From positions 124,001 through 188,000 of the forward strand of contig JASEEU010000003.1 in the NCBI GenBank assembly GCA_030019445.1: DNA of 64,000 bases, written 5' to 3'. The position numbers and the translations under genes are program-made. The notes below the pieces were generated by a model. The model was given only the letters and a program-made list of their open reading frames with translations, did no database searches and was not told where the DNA came from. This document shows positions 42,468 through 50,902 of the stretch, piece by piece. Numbering within the stretch: position 1 is the first letter of the stretch; the number at the start of each line of letters is the position of its first letter. The DNA comes from Anaerosomatales bacterium. Lineage in GTDB: Bacteria; Actinomycetota; Coriobacteriia; Anaerosomatales; Anaerosomataceae.

Positions 42468-44375
42468 ATGCGCCCGCGCATCCTGGTAGCGCTCGTCGTC
42501 CTCCTCATGGTCCTCGCAGCGCCCGCATGGGCGGCCGAGGGTGAGCTCGTGGTGCGCTCGGCCGACACTGCCGACTTCCCCGAGATCGAGCTCACGATGA
42601 TGCTGCCGCCGGGTAGCGCGGCGGGGTCGACGCCCGCGTTCGCCGTGACCGAGAACGGCGTGGAGGCCGAGGTCGTCTCGGCGCAACCGCTCGGCGAGGA
42701 CCGCGAGTCGGCCGCGGTGCTGCTGTTGATCGACACGAGCGGCAGCATGAGCGGCGAACCGCTCGCCAACGCCCGCGACGCGGCGGCGCGCTTCATCGCC
42801 GCAATGGGCGTCCAGGACGTCGTGATGGTGGCGGGTTTCGGCGAGAAGAGCACGGTCGTATTGCCGTTCTCCCGCGACGAGGCCGAGTTGCGTTCCGCGC
42901 TCGCCGGGCTCGAGGCATCGGGCGAGACCGCGCTCTACGACGCGCTGCTCGTCTCGGCCAAGTCGCTCGGTGCGGTGCCGCAGTCGCACCGCATCATCGT
43001 GCTGCTGTCCGACGGCGGCGACACGGTCAGCCGCTCCAGTCTCGACGATGCGGTCACGGCGTTGCGCGACGCGGGCATCACGGTGTTCGCGGTGGGGCTG
43101 GAGTCGCCCGAGGCGAGCCCGGCGCCGCTCGCGTCGATCGCCGAGGGGACCGGCGGGCGCGTGATGGCGACCGCCGAGCCTGCCGAGGTGGGCACGATCT
43201 TCGAGGGGATCGCCGCCGAGATCCAGAACCAGTACGTCGTGGGCTACCGGAGCAACTCGCCGCAGACCAAGGACCTGGAGATCGACGTCGTCATGACGGC
43301 AGGCGGCTCGACCAACCGCGCCGAGACGGTGCTGCCGAATCCCCGGTACGCACAGACCCCGGTCTTCGGGGAGGGCATCGACCGTGTGCGTGACGAAGTG
43401 TCCGCGAACCCCCTCTACCTGACCGCGGCTGTGGCGTTCGTGTTCTTCTCGGTGGCACTGCTCGTCGGCGGTGTGCTCGCCCTGGCTGTCCGTGGCCGAC
43501 GCCCGCTCGACCAGCTGCGGCTCTACGACCAGATCCGGGACTCCGCCGACGCGCTCGAAGCCCAGTCCGGCCCGGATGCGGCGAGCGGCAAGATGCGCGA
43601 GGCCGTGACGTATGTCGCGGGCAAGCGCGGATTCACCGAGTGGCTCCGGGAGCGGCTCGAACGGGCCGGCCTGCCGCTCCGCCCGGGCGAGTACATCTAC
43701 GCCCACGTGCTCACGGTCGTCGCGGTCGGCGTCGCCGCCCAGCTGCTTGGCGGCCGGTTCCTCATCAGCGTCGCACTGGTCCTGTTGACGGTGGTGGTGC
43801 CGTTGCTCGCGCTCGAGGTCGCGGTCTCGCGCAGGACGCGCGCGTTCGAGGAGCAGCTGCCCGAAGTGCTCTCGCTCGTCGCCGGCTCGCTGCGAGCCGG
43901 CTGGGGTCTCATGCAGGCCATCGACCTGGTCGTCGAGGAGATGGGGTCCCCGGCGTCCGACGAGTTCAGGCGCGTGCAGACCGAGGTGCGCCTCGGTCTG
44001 CCGGTCGAGTCGGCGCTGGAGAAGATGGCCGACCGCCTCGGCAGCGACGACTTCTCATGGACGGTCGCCGCCATCAACATCCAGCGCGACGTCGGGGGCA
44101 ATCTGGCCGAGGTGCTCGACATCGTCTCGGACACCATGCGCGGCCGGACCGAGCTGCGCCGTCACGTGCAGGCGCTGACCGCCGAGGGGCGTTTCTCGGC
44201 GGTGATCCTGCTCGCGCTGCCGTTCCTGGAGGGCGCGGTGCTCATGACGATCAACCCCGGCTACATCGGCCGGCTCTTCACGCACCCCGTGGGCGTCATG
44301 CTCGCGGCGGTGGGAGCGCTGCTGCTGGTCATCGGCGCTGTCTGGCTTGCCCGAATCGCACGGATCGAGGTGTGA
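42468..44375 (+). CDS. tadB: VWA domain fused to Tad platform protein TadB
   Basis: A 635-residue fusion. Signal-like helix (about 5-22), then a von Willebrand A domain (about 80-250) with the metal-ion site DTSGSMSG (DxSxS). A membrane helix follows (about 315-340, LTAAVAFVFFSVALLVGG). The C-terminal TadB part has helices and a type II secretion F domain (about 455-585, VAGSLRAGWGLMQAIDLVV and INIQRDVGGNLAEVLDIV). TadB with TadC forms the inner-membrane platform for CpaF. Plain TadB lacks the extracytoplasmic VWA domain, which may bind pilin or surface ligands. Confidence 0.88.
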   Translation: MRPRILVALVVLLMVLAAPAWAAEGELVVRSADTADFPEIELTMMLPPGSAAGSTPAFAVTENGVEAEVVSAQPLGEDRESAAVLLLIDTSGSMSGEPLANARDAAARFIAAMGVQDVVMVAGFGEKSTVVLPFSRDEAELRSALAGLEASGETALYDALLVSAKSLGAVPQSHRIIVLLSDGGDTVSRSSLDDAVTALRDAGITVFAVGLESPEASPAPLASIAEGTGGRVMATAEPAEVGTIFEGIAAEIQNQYVVGYRSNSPQTKDLEIDVVMTAGGSTNRAETVLPNPRYAQTPVFGEGIDRVRDEVSANPLYLTAAVAFVFFSVALLVGGVLALAVRGRRPLDQLRLYDQIRDSADALEAQSGPDAASGKMREAVTYVAGKRGFTEWLRERLERAGLPLRPGEYIYAHVLTVVAVGVAAQLLGGRFLISVALVLLTVVVPLLALEVAVSRRTRAFEEQLPEVLSLVAGSLRAGWGLMQAIDLVVEEMGSPASDEFRRVQTEVRLGLPVESALEKMADRLGSDDFSWTVAAINIQRDVGGNLAEVLDIVSDTMRGRTELRRHVQALTAEGRFSAVILLALPFLEGAVLMTINPGYIGRLFTHPVGVMLAAVGALLLVIGAVWLARIARIEV

Positions 44376-44378
44376 CCG

Positions 44379-45305
44379 TTGCTGGCGCTCATCGGTATCG
44401 TCACGGCGCTCGTCGTCGGGCTGGCCGCGTTCGCGGGGCTCGACATCGCGTTCGGCGAGGACCGCCGGGTCCGGCGGCAGCTGCGCTCGCTCGACGCGTA
44501 CGAGCGCGAGCAGGCCGTCGTCGCCGAGCCGCTCCTCGCGCCGTTCCGGCAGCGCGTCATGCGCCCGAGCGTGGATGCTGTCGGCCGGACCGCCCAGCGT
44601 CTGAGCCCGGTCGACTACGCCCGCTACCTTGACCGGCAGCTCGCGGCGGCAGGCCACCCGCACGGCCTGCGCGTCGGGCGGCTCATGGCCGGCAAGGTCA
44701 TCATCGCCCTCGGGGGCGCGCTGCTCATCGCTGCCGTCGGGTTGCTCGTCGGCGCCACGGCCGGCCGAGCGCTCGTCGGCGCTGTGGTCGTGTTGATCGC
44801 GGGCTTCTTCGTTCCCGATCTCTGGCTCGCCGATAAGGTCCAGCGCCGGCGGGACGCCATACGCCGCCAGCTCCCCGACATGCTCGACATGCTCACGATC
44901 AGCGTGGAGGCGGGTCTCGGCTTCGACGCCGGCGTCGCCAAGCTGGTCGGCAACACCGAGGGACCACTGGCCGAGGAGTTCGGGCGGGCGCTGCAGGAGA
45001 TCCAGGCGGGGATGGCGCGCCGCGACGCCCTGCGCGGGATCGCCGACCGCGTCGGGCTGCCCGAGCTCTCGGCGTTCATCATGGCGATCGTGCAGGCCGA
45101 CGTCTTCGGCATCAGCGTGTCCAAGGTGCTGCGGACGCAGGCGCGCGAACTGCGGGTCAAGCGCCGCCAGCACGCGGAAGAGCAGGCGCAGAAGGCACCC
45201 GTCAAGCTCGTGTTCCCGCTCGTGCTCTGCGTGCTGCCTGCCACGCTCATCGTCATCGTCGGACCCGCGGTCGTCTCGATCGGCGAGGGCTTCGGCCTGT
45301 TCTAG
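44379..45305 (+). CDS. tadC: Tad platform protein TadC
   Basis: A 308-residue T2SSF-type membrane protein with helices near 1-22, 105-150 and 280-305. Domain motif RRQLPDMLDMLTISVEAGLGFDAGVAKL and MAIVQADVFGISVSKVLRTQARELRVKRRQHAEEQAQKAPVKL, typical of TadC. TTG start 3 bp after tadB. It is the second half of the assembly platform. It ends the Tad cluster; a PadR-regulated promoter follows. Confidence 0.9.
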   Translation: MLALIGIVTALVVGLAAFAGLDIAFGEDRRVRRQLRSLDAYEREQAVVAEPLLAPFRQRVMRPSVDAVGRTAQRLSPVDYARYLDRQLAAAGHPHGLRVGRLMAGKVIIALGGALLIAAVGLLVGATAGRALVGAVVVLIAGFFVPDLWLADKVQRRRDAIRRQLPDMLDMLTISVEAGLGFDAGVAKLVGNTEGPLAEEFGRALQEIQAGMARRDALRGIADRVGLPELSAFIMAIVQADVFGISVSKVLRTQARELRVKRRQHAEEQAQKAPVKLVFPLVLCVLPATLIVIVGPAVVSIGEGFGLF

Positions 45306-45341
45306 CGCGCTTCCTGTCCCCGGTGACTGCCGAAAGTCGCC

Positions 45342-45370
45342 TTGCGACCGTCAGGTATATGTGCTAGACA
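45342..45370 (+). promoter_or_regulatory. Promoter candidate for the PadR operon
   Basis: TTGCGA (45342-45347), 17-bp spacing, TAGACA (45365-45370). The -10 lies inside the PadR-type operator. The predicted start of transcription falls some 35-40 bp before the regulator's GTG. Matches are moderate. Confidence 0.45.
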
Positions 45371-45374
45371 CATA
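45358..45374. promoter_or_regulatory. PadR-type operator upstream of the padR-like gene
   Basis: TATGTG (45358-45363), CTAGA, CACATA (45369-45374) is a perfect 6-bp inverted repeat with ATGT...ACAT half-sites, the form known for PadR-family operators. It overlaps the likely -10 region and lies 43 bp before the regulator start. Autorepression is the natural reading. Confidence 0.65.
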
Positions 45375-45417
45375 GATGCGCACCACACACACAACACATC
45401 ACACACGGGAGGTCGCG

Positions 45418-45819
45418 GTGTCTGGACAGCACGAAGAGCGGGGGCCCGGACGCCGCCGGTGCTGCGGGTCGGCTGCCGCAGGACGGGGGCGCGGCGCGCT
45501 GCTCGAGCCGGCGGTGCTCGCGGCGCTGGCGCGCGGGGAGTCCCACGGCTACGACCTGGTCGCGGCGATCGAGGAGATCACCGGTGGCGCCGTCGTGGCG
45601 GACACCGGCGGCCTCTATCGCGTCTTGCGACGGCTCGAGGACGAAGGCTCGGTCATCTCGCACTGGGAAGAGGGCGAGGCAGGCCCCGCGCGGCGCTCCT
45701 ATCGGCTGACCGACGAGGGCCGGGAGCTCCTCGCGCACTGGCTGCAGCACCTGCGCGAACGCAAGCGGGCGCTCGACGCGCTCGTGGACGTCGTCGACGC
45801 GGCGGCCGGCGACGCGTGA
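45418..45819 (+). CDS. PadR-family transcriptional regulator
   Basis: A 133-residue winged-helix regulator: LEPAVLAALARGESHGYDLVAAIEEI, DTGGLYRVLRRLEDEGSVIS and SYRLTDEGRELLAHW are the PadR domain. GTG 45418 with GGGAGG 5 bp upstream is preferred over ATG 45376, whose frame would start inside the operator with a His/Thr-rich tail. The N-terminus carries a short CC-containing basic segment (RRRCCGSAAAG) of unknown meaning. It likely represses itself and the NifX-like/ATPase genes downstream. Confidence 0.87.
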   Translation: MSGQHEERGPGRRRCCGSAAAGRGRGALLEPAVLAALARGESHGYDLVAAIEEITGGAVVADTGGLYRVLRRLEDEGSVISHWEEGEAGPARRSYRLTDEGRELLAHWLQHLRERKRALDALVDVVDAAAGDA

Positions 45820-45844
45820 CCGCGCGGGGGGCGTGTATCAAGGG

Positions 45845-45864
45845 GGGCCGCCATGCGGTGGCCC
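45845..45864 (+). promoter_or_regulatory. Hairpin between padR and the first NifX-like gene
   Basis: GGGCCGCC (45845-45852), loop ATGC, GGTGGCCC (45857-45864): 8 bp with one G-T pair, 22 bp before the next start codon. It may tune expression of the downstream genes; not a clear terminator. Confidence 0.4.
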
Positions 45865-45886
45865 ATGGCAACGGGAGGCAAGACAG

Positions 45887-46246
45887 ATGAAGGTGGCGGT
45901 GAGTTCGCTCGGCACGGACCCCGACGACCGCGTGGACGACCGGTTCGGTCGCGCGATGCACTTCATCATCGTCGATACCGAGACCGAGGAGGTCCTGCGC
46001 GTCGACAACGATGAGAACCGCAACGCGCTGCAGGGGGCGGGGATCGCCTCGGCGGAGCTCGTCGCCGAGCACGGCGTGGCGGCGGTGATCACCGGGCACC
46101 TCGGCCCGAAGGCGTTCCACGCGCTGCGCATGGCGGGGATCGGCGGGTACCGCGGGTCCGGCATGGCGGTCGACGCCGCAGTCGAAGCATTCGAAGCGGG
46201 GACGCTTGCACTCCTGAGCGAGGCCGACGAGGCGCATGGCGCCTGA
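45887..46246 (+). CDS. NifX/NifB-like dinitrogenase-cofactor-family protein 1
   Basis: A 119-residue single-domain protein of the NifX/NafY/NifB C-terminal fold (COG1433 type): MKVAVSSLGTDPDDRVDDRFGRAMHFII start, then GIASAELVAEHGVAAVITGHLGPKAFHALRMAGI. Such proteins bind iron-sulfur or molybdenum-iron clusters; many occur outside nitrogen fixation in anaerobes. GGGAGG precedes ATG 45887. No nif structural genes are in the window. It is the second gene of the PadR operon. Confidence 0.85.
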   Translation: MKVAVSSLGTDPDDRVDDRFGRAMHFIIVDTETEEVLRVDNDENRNALQGAGIASAELVAEHGVAAVITGHLGPKAFHALRMAGIGGYRGSGMAVDAAVEAFEAGTLALLSEADEAHGA

Positions 46247-46321
46247 GCGAGCGCGTACGGCAAGGCCGCGGACCGGTTCAGACCGCGGATCGGATGAGAC
46301 CGCACACGGGAAGGACCACAG

Positions 46322-46705
46322 ATGACCGAGAACACCAGGACCGTCCTCGCCGTTCCGTCCTCGGGCGCCGGCGGCATGCAGGCCGAGCGATCGGGTCACT
46401 TCGGCCGGTGCGACTGCTTCACGCTCGTCGAGATCGCCGACGGCGTGGTGGCGGACGTGCGTGTCATCGACAACCCGCCGCATGTCGAGGGCGGCTGCCT
46501 GCGGCCGGTGCAGCTGCTGGCGTCGCACGGCGTGAACGCCCTCGTCGTCGGCGGGATCGGCGCGCGCCCACTCGCCGGATTCGCTCAGGCGGGGATCGCG
46601 GTCTATCACGACGTGGAGCGGCCGTTGGTCGCCGAGGTCGTCGACGCGCTCATCGCCGGCGAGGTGGCGCTCATCGATCCGAGCGCTGTCTGCGGCGGCC
46701 ATTAG
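46322..46705 (+). CDS. NifX/NifB-like dinitrogenase-cofactor-family protein 2
   Basis: A 127-residue paralogue of the preceding gene with extra cysteines and histidines: RSGHFGRCDCFTLVEI, NPPHVEGGCLRPVQLLASHGVNALVVGGIG, and a C-terminal CGGH. These make metal or Fe-S binding more likely here than in paralogue 1. It is 75 bp downstream of it and 11 bp upstream of the first ATPase. Function likely in Fe-S or metal-cofactor handling with the two ATPases (inference). Confidence 0.85.
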   Translation: MTENTRTVLAVPSSGAGGMQAERSGHFGRCDCFTLVEIADGVVADVRVIDNPPHVEGGCLRPVQLLASHGVNALVVGGIGARPLAGFAQAGIAVYHDVERPLVAEVVDALIAGEVALIDPSAVCGGH

Positions 46706-46716
46706 GCCGGGCGGTC

Positions 46717-47592
46717 GTGCGCCGTCGAACCATCGCGGTCGCGTCCGGGAAGGGTGGGACCGGCAAGACGCTCGTGGCGACGGGGCTTGCCGCCGAGCTC
46801 GCCGGACGCGGGTTCACGGTGACGCTCGCCGATTGCGACGTGGAAGCGCCCAACGACCACCTGTTCTTCCCGATCGAGCTGCATGGTGCGCCCGTGGAGG
46901 TGCCGCTTGCCGAGGCGGACGCCGCAGCGTGCACGCGCTGCGGCGTGTGTCGTGACGTCTGCGCGTACGGCGCGGTCCGCCTCCTGGGAGACGTCGCCGT
47001 CGTCTTCCCCGAGCTCTGCCACGGGTGCGGCGCGTGCGTGACGGCGTGCCCGGCCGGCGCGATGGGCGAGCGCCGGCGACGGGTGGGCGAGGTCGTTCGG
47101 GGTTCGACCGCCGTCGGCCCGGGGCGCGTCCATCTCGTGGCGGGGACGCTCGATATCGGCGAGGTGAAGGCGCCGGATGTGATCCGGGCCGCCCGGCGGT
47201 CCGCTGAAGAGGCCGGCAGCGACGTCATCGTGATCGACGCGCCGCCGGGGACCTCGTGCTCGGCCGTGGCGGCGACGCGCGGGGCGGACCTGCTCGTGCT
47301 CGTCACCGAGCCCACCGCGTTCGGTGCGCACGACCTCGCGCTCGCGGCCGAGCTCGGTCGGGCGCTCGACATCCCGCTCGCCGTCGTGGAGAACCGCGCC
47401 GGGAGCGGGCCGGTGAGCGTCGCAGCCTGGTGTTCTGCCGAGAAGGTCCCGCTCGTCGCGTCGATCCCGTTCGACCGCGCGGTCGCCGGGGCGTACGCGG
47501 AGGGACGGCTTCCGGGTGGCGAGGTCCGCGCGCTCGCCGACGCGCTGGCGGTCCTCGCCGATCACGTCACGGGGGAGGCGGTGCTCGTGTGA
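46717..47592 (+). CDS. MinD-superfamily ATPase with inserted 2x[4Fe-4S] ferredoxin domain, copy 1
   Basis: A 291-residue P-loop ATPase of the type with an inserted ferredoxin. Deviant Walker [10 protein letters not shown] (about 10-18), then DCDVEAPN, the ferredoxin insert with CTRCGVCRDVC (about 70-80) and CHGCGACVTAC (about 100-110), and VIDAPPGTSC. The fold links ATP hydrolysis to Fe-S clusters, as in nucleotide-dependent Fe-S carriers. GTG 46717; stop overlaps the next gene by 4 bp. It belongs to the PadR operon. Confidence 0.9.
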   Translation: MRRRTIAVASGKGGTGKTLVATGLAAELAGRGFTVTLADCDVEAPNDHLFFPIELHGAPVEVPLAEADAAACTRCGVCRDVCAYGAVRLLGDVAVVFPELCHGCGACVTACPAGAMGERRRRVGEVVRGSTAVGPGRVHLVAGTLDIGEVKAPDVIRAARRSAEEAGSDVIVIDAPPGTSCSAVAATRGADLLVLVTEPTAFGAHDLALAAELGRALDIPLAVVENRAGSGPVSVAAWCSAEKVPLVASIPFDRAVAGAYAEGRLPGGEVRALADALAVLADHVTGEAVLV

Positions 47593-48509
47593 GGACGATC
47601 GCGGTCGCATCGGGCAAAGGCGGAACCGGGAAGACCACCGTGACAGCGCTCTTCGCGCACGAGGCGGCCGCCTCGGGGGGCGCGGTGCTCGCGGACTGCG
47701 ACGTCGAGGCGGCCAACCTCCCGATCGCGCTCGGGGCGCGCGAGCCGCGGTGCTCGCCGTTCGCGGGCGGCGTCACCGCCGAGATCGACCCGCGGACGTG
47801 CTCGGCGTGCGGCGCGTGCGTCGACGCGTGCCGCTTCGGCGCGGTGCTGCCCGCATCGGCCGGGGAGCAGGGCGGCTATCGCGTGGACGCCTGGGCGTGC
47901 GAAGGCTGCACGGCGTGCGCGCGGGTGTGCCCGTCCGGCGCGATCGCGCTGCACCCGTCGCGTGCCGGAGAGGCCTGCATCGCCGGTTCGGCTGCGGGAC
48001 CGATCGCGTACGGGGCGCTCCGCCCCGGCGAGGACCTCTCGGGCAAGCTCGTCACTGAGGTACGTCTGCTGGCGCGGGAGCATGCCGAGACGACCGGTGC
48101 GGCCTACCTCGTCATCGACGGCCCGCCGGGCACCGGGTGCCCGGTCATCGCGGCGATCTCGAACGCCGACCTCCTCGTGGCGGTGACCGAGCCGAGCATG
48201 TCGGGGGAGCACGACCTCGTGCGCCTCGTGGGGCTTGCGCGCCGGCTCGACGTGCCCGTGGCGGTGGTGCTCAACAAGGCGGACCTCTCGGCATCAGGCG
48301 CGGCACGGCTGCGCGCGCTGTGCGATCGTGAGCAGCTGACGCTCCTGGGCGAGGTGCCCTTCGATGCCGAGCTGGCGACGATGCTCGCGCGGATGGCCGA
48401 CTCCGCCGATCCGGCCGCCGCGACGGCCGCCGTCCGAAGCCCCGGTGCGGAAGCGATCCGCGCGGTGTGGCGGCGGCTCGCGACAGCGCACGCGCCCTCG
48501 GTGGGGTAG
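47589..48509 (+). CDS. MinD-superfamily ATPase with inserted 2x[4Fe-4S] ferredoxin domain, copy 2
   Basis: A 306-residue paralogue of copy 1: [19 protein letters not shown] (P-loop), [25 protein letters not shown] and [11 protein letters not shown] ferredoxin motifs, and [16 protein letters not shown]. The two copies probably form a heterodimer, as is common for adjacent genes of this family. GTG 47589 overlaps copy 1. The frame ends 38 bp before folE. Confidence 0.9.
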   Translation: MRTIAVASGKGGTGKTTVTALFAHEAAASGGAVLADCDVEAANLPIALGAREPRCSPFAGGVTAEIDPRTCSACGACVDACRFGAVLPASAGEQGGYRVDAWACEGCTACARVCPSGAIALHPSRAGEACIAGSAAGPIAYGALRPGEDLSGKLVTEVRLLAREHAETTGAAYLVIDGPPGTGCPVIAAISNADLLVAVTEPSMSGEHDLVRLVGLARRLDVPVAVVLNKADLSASGAARLRALCDREQLTLLGEVPFDAELATMLARMADSADPAAATAAVRSPGAEAIRAVWRRLATAHAPSVG

Positions 48510-48547
48510 AATCCCGCTATCGCAGCCGACACCTGGAGCGGGCTTTC

Positions 48548-49111
48548 ATGGACCGAGAGAAGATCGAGCAGGGCGTCCGACTCATCCTCGAGGGCGTGGG
48601 CGAGGATCCCGCGCGCGAAGGCCTCCTCGACACTCCACGCCGCGTCGCGGCGATGTACGAGGAGATCTTCGCGGGCCTCGGGCAGGACCCGGCCGAGCAC
48701 TTCTGCGTCACGTTCAACGAGGACCATCAGGAGATGGTGCTCGTCCGTGACATCCCGCTCTACTCGGTATGCGAGCATCACCTGTTGCCGTTCCTCGGCA
48801 GGGCGCACGTAGCCTACATCCCCGGCAAGCACGGGCGCATCTGCGGGCTCTCCAAGCTTGCGCGCGTGGTCGATGTGTACGCGAGGCGGCCACAGGTCCA
48901 GGAGCGGATGACGTCGCAGATCGCCGACACGCTCGTAGAGCACCTTGACCCGCAGGGAGTGCTCGTCGTCATCGAGGCCGAGCACCTGTGCATGTCGATG
49001 CGCGGCGTGCAGAAGCCCGGCGCCATCACCACCACCTCGGCCGTGCGCGGCATCTTCTCGCGCAACCCCGCGACGCGGGCCGAGGCGATGAGCCTCATCA
49101 AGGGGAGCTGA
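48548..49111 (+). CDS. folE: GTP cyclohydrolase I (FolE)
   Basis: A 187-residue type IA enzyme, making dihydroneopterin triphosphate from GTP for folate. Family motifs: [34 protein letters not shown] (zinc Cys/His) and [14 protein letters not shown] (third zinc ligand Cys). ATG 48548 ([10 protein letters not shown]) gives the family N-terminus. It begins the folE-folP-folK block, 1 bp before folP. Confidence 0.95.
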   Translation: MDREKIEQGVRLILEGVGEDPAREGLLDTPRRVAAMYEEIFAGLGQDPAEHFCVTFNEDHQEMVLVRDIPLYSVCEHHLLPFLGRAHVAYIPGKHGRICGLSKLARVVDVYARRPQVQERMTSQIADTLVEHLDPQGVLVVIEAEHLCMSMRGVQKPGAITTTSAVRGIFSRNPATRAEAMSLIKGS

Positions 49112-49112
49112 G

Positions 49113-49946
49113 ATGGCACGCCGCTGGCGCTGCGGGGACGTCACGTTCACGCTCGACCGCACGCTCGTCATGGGCATCCTGAACGTCACGCCGGACTCGT
49201 TCTCGGATGGCGGTCTGTACGAGGACCCCCTCGACGCCATCGCGCGCGGGAGGCAGATGGTGACGCAGGGGGCCGACATCGTCGACGTCGGGGGCGAGTC
49301 CACACGACCGGGCGCCGAGGAGGTCGCGGTCGCGGCCGAGCTCGCCCGGGTGCGTCCCGTCGTGGGCGGGCTTGCGCGCGACCTGGGCGTCCCCGTCTCG
49401 ATCGATACGCGTCATGCCGAGGTGGCCGAGGGCTGCCTGTCGGTGGGCGCGCGCGTCATCAACGACGTCTCAGGCTTCCGCGACCCCGCGATGGTGGAGG
49501 TCGCCGCGGCGAGCGACGCGGGCGTGGTCGTCATGCACATGCTCGGAGAGCCGCGGACGATGCAGGCCGAGCCGCGCTACGGCGACGTCGTGGCCGAGGT
49601 CAGGGAGCACCTGGCCGGTCAGGCCGAGACGCTCGAGCGGGCGGGTGTCGGACGGGAGCGCATCGCGATCGATCCCGGCATCGGCTTCGGCAAGACGGTC
49701 GAGCACAACCTCGAACTGCTGCGGCGCCTGCCCGAGTTCGCCGAGCTCGGATACGCGGTGCTCGTCGGCGTGTCGCGCAAGAGCGTCATCGGCGCGGTGC
49801 TGCACGAGCCCGATCCGCTGCGACGCGTGCAGGGGAGCGTCGCGGCCGCCGCATGGTGCGCCCTGCACGGGGCCGACATCGTGCGGGTGCACGATGTGCG
49901 CGACACCGTGAGCGCGCTCAAGGTCCTCCGCGCGATCGAGGGCTGA
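49113..49946 (+). CDS. folP: Dihydropteroate synthase (FolP)
   Basis: A 277-residue DHPS joining p-aminobenzoate to hydroxymethyl-dihydropterin pyrophosphate. Motifs: MGILNVTPDSFSDGG (about 23-37), VDVGGESTRPGAE, INDVSGF, VVMHMLGEPRTMQ and IDPGIGFGKT. It follows folE closely and precedes folK by 1 bp. No sulfonamide-resistance change can be judged from sequence alone. Confidence 0.95.
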   Translation: MARRWRCGDVTFTLDRTLVMGILNVTPDSFSDGGLYEDPLDAIARGRQMVTQGADIVDVGGESTRPGAEEVAVAAELARVRPVVGGLARDLGVPVSIDTRHAEVAEGCLSVGARVINDVSGFRDPAMVEVAAASDAGVVVMHMLGEPRTMQAEPRYGDVVAEVREHLAGQAETLERAGVGRERIAIDPGIGFGKTVEHNLELLRRLPEFAELGYAVLVGVSRKSVIGAVLHEPDPLRRVQGSVAAAAWCALHGADIVRVHDVRDTVSALKVLRAIEG

Positions 49947-49947
49947 C

Positions 49948-50808
49948 GTGCACGCCGGCGCCTACATCGGCCTCGGCTCGAACCTCGGCGATCGCATCGC
50001 GACGCTCGGTGCGGCGCTCGACGCGCTCGATGGGCTGCCGAGCACGTCGCTCGTCGCGGTCTCGCAGGTGTACGAGACCGAGCCGTGGGGCGTCGCCGAC
50101 CAGCCGCGGTACGCCAACGCCGTGGCGCGCGTCGACACCGGGCTGGCGGCGGACCAGCTGCTCGCGGCGCTGCACGATATCGAGGACTCGCTCGGCAGGG
50201 TGCGCGGGGAGCGCTACGGCGCGCGGACGATCGACCTCGACATCCTGCTGTTCGGCGACGAGGAGTGGGACGCGCCCGAGCTCGTGATACCGCACCCGCG
50301 TCTGGCCGAGCGGGAGTTCGTCGTCCGTCCGCTGCTCGAGATAGCCCCCCACGTGCGGTTGCCCGACGGGAGCGCGCCCGACCCGCGCGCCGCGCGCGAG
50401 GGGCGCATTGTGACCGCGCTCGGCCCGGTGCCGGGTTTCGAGCATCTGACCGTCTCCCCCGGAGAGCCGGTGGCGGGCGCCGACGCCGACGGCGACCCCT
50501 TCGAGCCGACCGGGTACGCGCTTCGGCCCGGGGAGACGTGGGTCGTGGTGGCCGAGCAGCAGCGGCAGTCCCTTCTCGGCTATGGGCCTGACCTCGAGCT
50601 CCTCTTCCTGGAGACGGTGCTGCGCGAGGAGGGGATCCCGCGAGCGCTCGGCCCCGAGGCGCCCGACGAACAGCACAACCCATGGGGGCTGCGCGGCCTG
50701 TTGCGGCTGTACGTGCCGTCCTCGTTCGAATCCCGGGCGCGACGGCTGATCGAAGACGCGCTGCGTGCGCGTCCCGAGCAGGGGTGGGAGGACAGCGCAG
50801 GGGAGTAG
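49948..50808 (+). CDS. folK: Hydroxymethyl-dihydropterin pyrophosphokinase (FolK) with C-terminal extension
   Basis: A 286-residue protein; the HPPK part is about residues 1-160: YIGLGSNLGDR, VYETEPWGVADQPRYANAVARV and GARTIDLDILLFGDEE plus HPRLAEREFVVRPL. That is a full FolK. The remaining ~120 residues include WVVVAEQQRQSLLGYGPDLELLFLETVLREEGIP, which resembles the small DUF2007-type signal domain. The extension is unusual for FolK. GTG start 1 bp after folP; folB is not seen here. Confidence 0.9.
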   Translation: MHAGAYIGLGSNLGDRIATLGAALDALDGLPSTSLVAVSQVYETEPWGVADQPRYANAVARVDTGLAADQLLAALHDIEDSLGRVRGERYGARTIDLDILLFGDEEWDAPELVIPHPRLAEREFVVRPLLEIAPHVRLPDGSAPDPRAAREGRIVTALGPVPGFEHLTVSPGEPVAGADADGDPFEPTGYALRPGETWVVVAEQQRQSLLGYGPDLELLFLETVLREEGIPRALGPEAPDEQHNPWGLRGLLRLYVPSSFESRARRLIEDALRARPEQGWEDSAGE

Positions 50809-50828
50809 GGAGCGCTGCCTGCTCGGTG

Positions 50829-50834
50829 TATACT
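50829..50834 (+). promoter_or_regulatory. -10-like element before panB
   Basis: TATACT at 50829-50834 lies 69 bp before the panB ATG in the 94-bp folK-panB gap; no good -35 is visible. It may start the panB-nad transcript. Confidence 0.3.
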
Positions 50835-50902
50835 CATGACCCCTACCGCTGATGGCCGCCTGGACCCCGCGTGGGCTGGGACGGTCGGGAAGGAGCCGCA
50901 CG

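Noticed and set aside
45887-48509. Part of a nitrogen-fixation cluster
   Set aside because: NifX-like proteins occur widely outside nitrogen fixation, and no nifHDK, nifE/N or NifB radical SAM gene is present.
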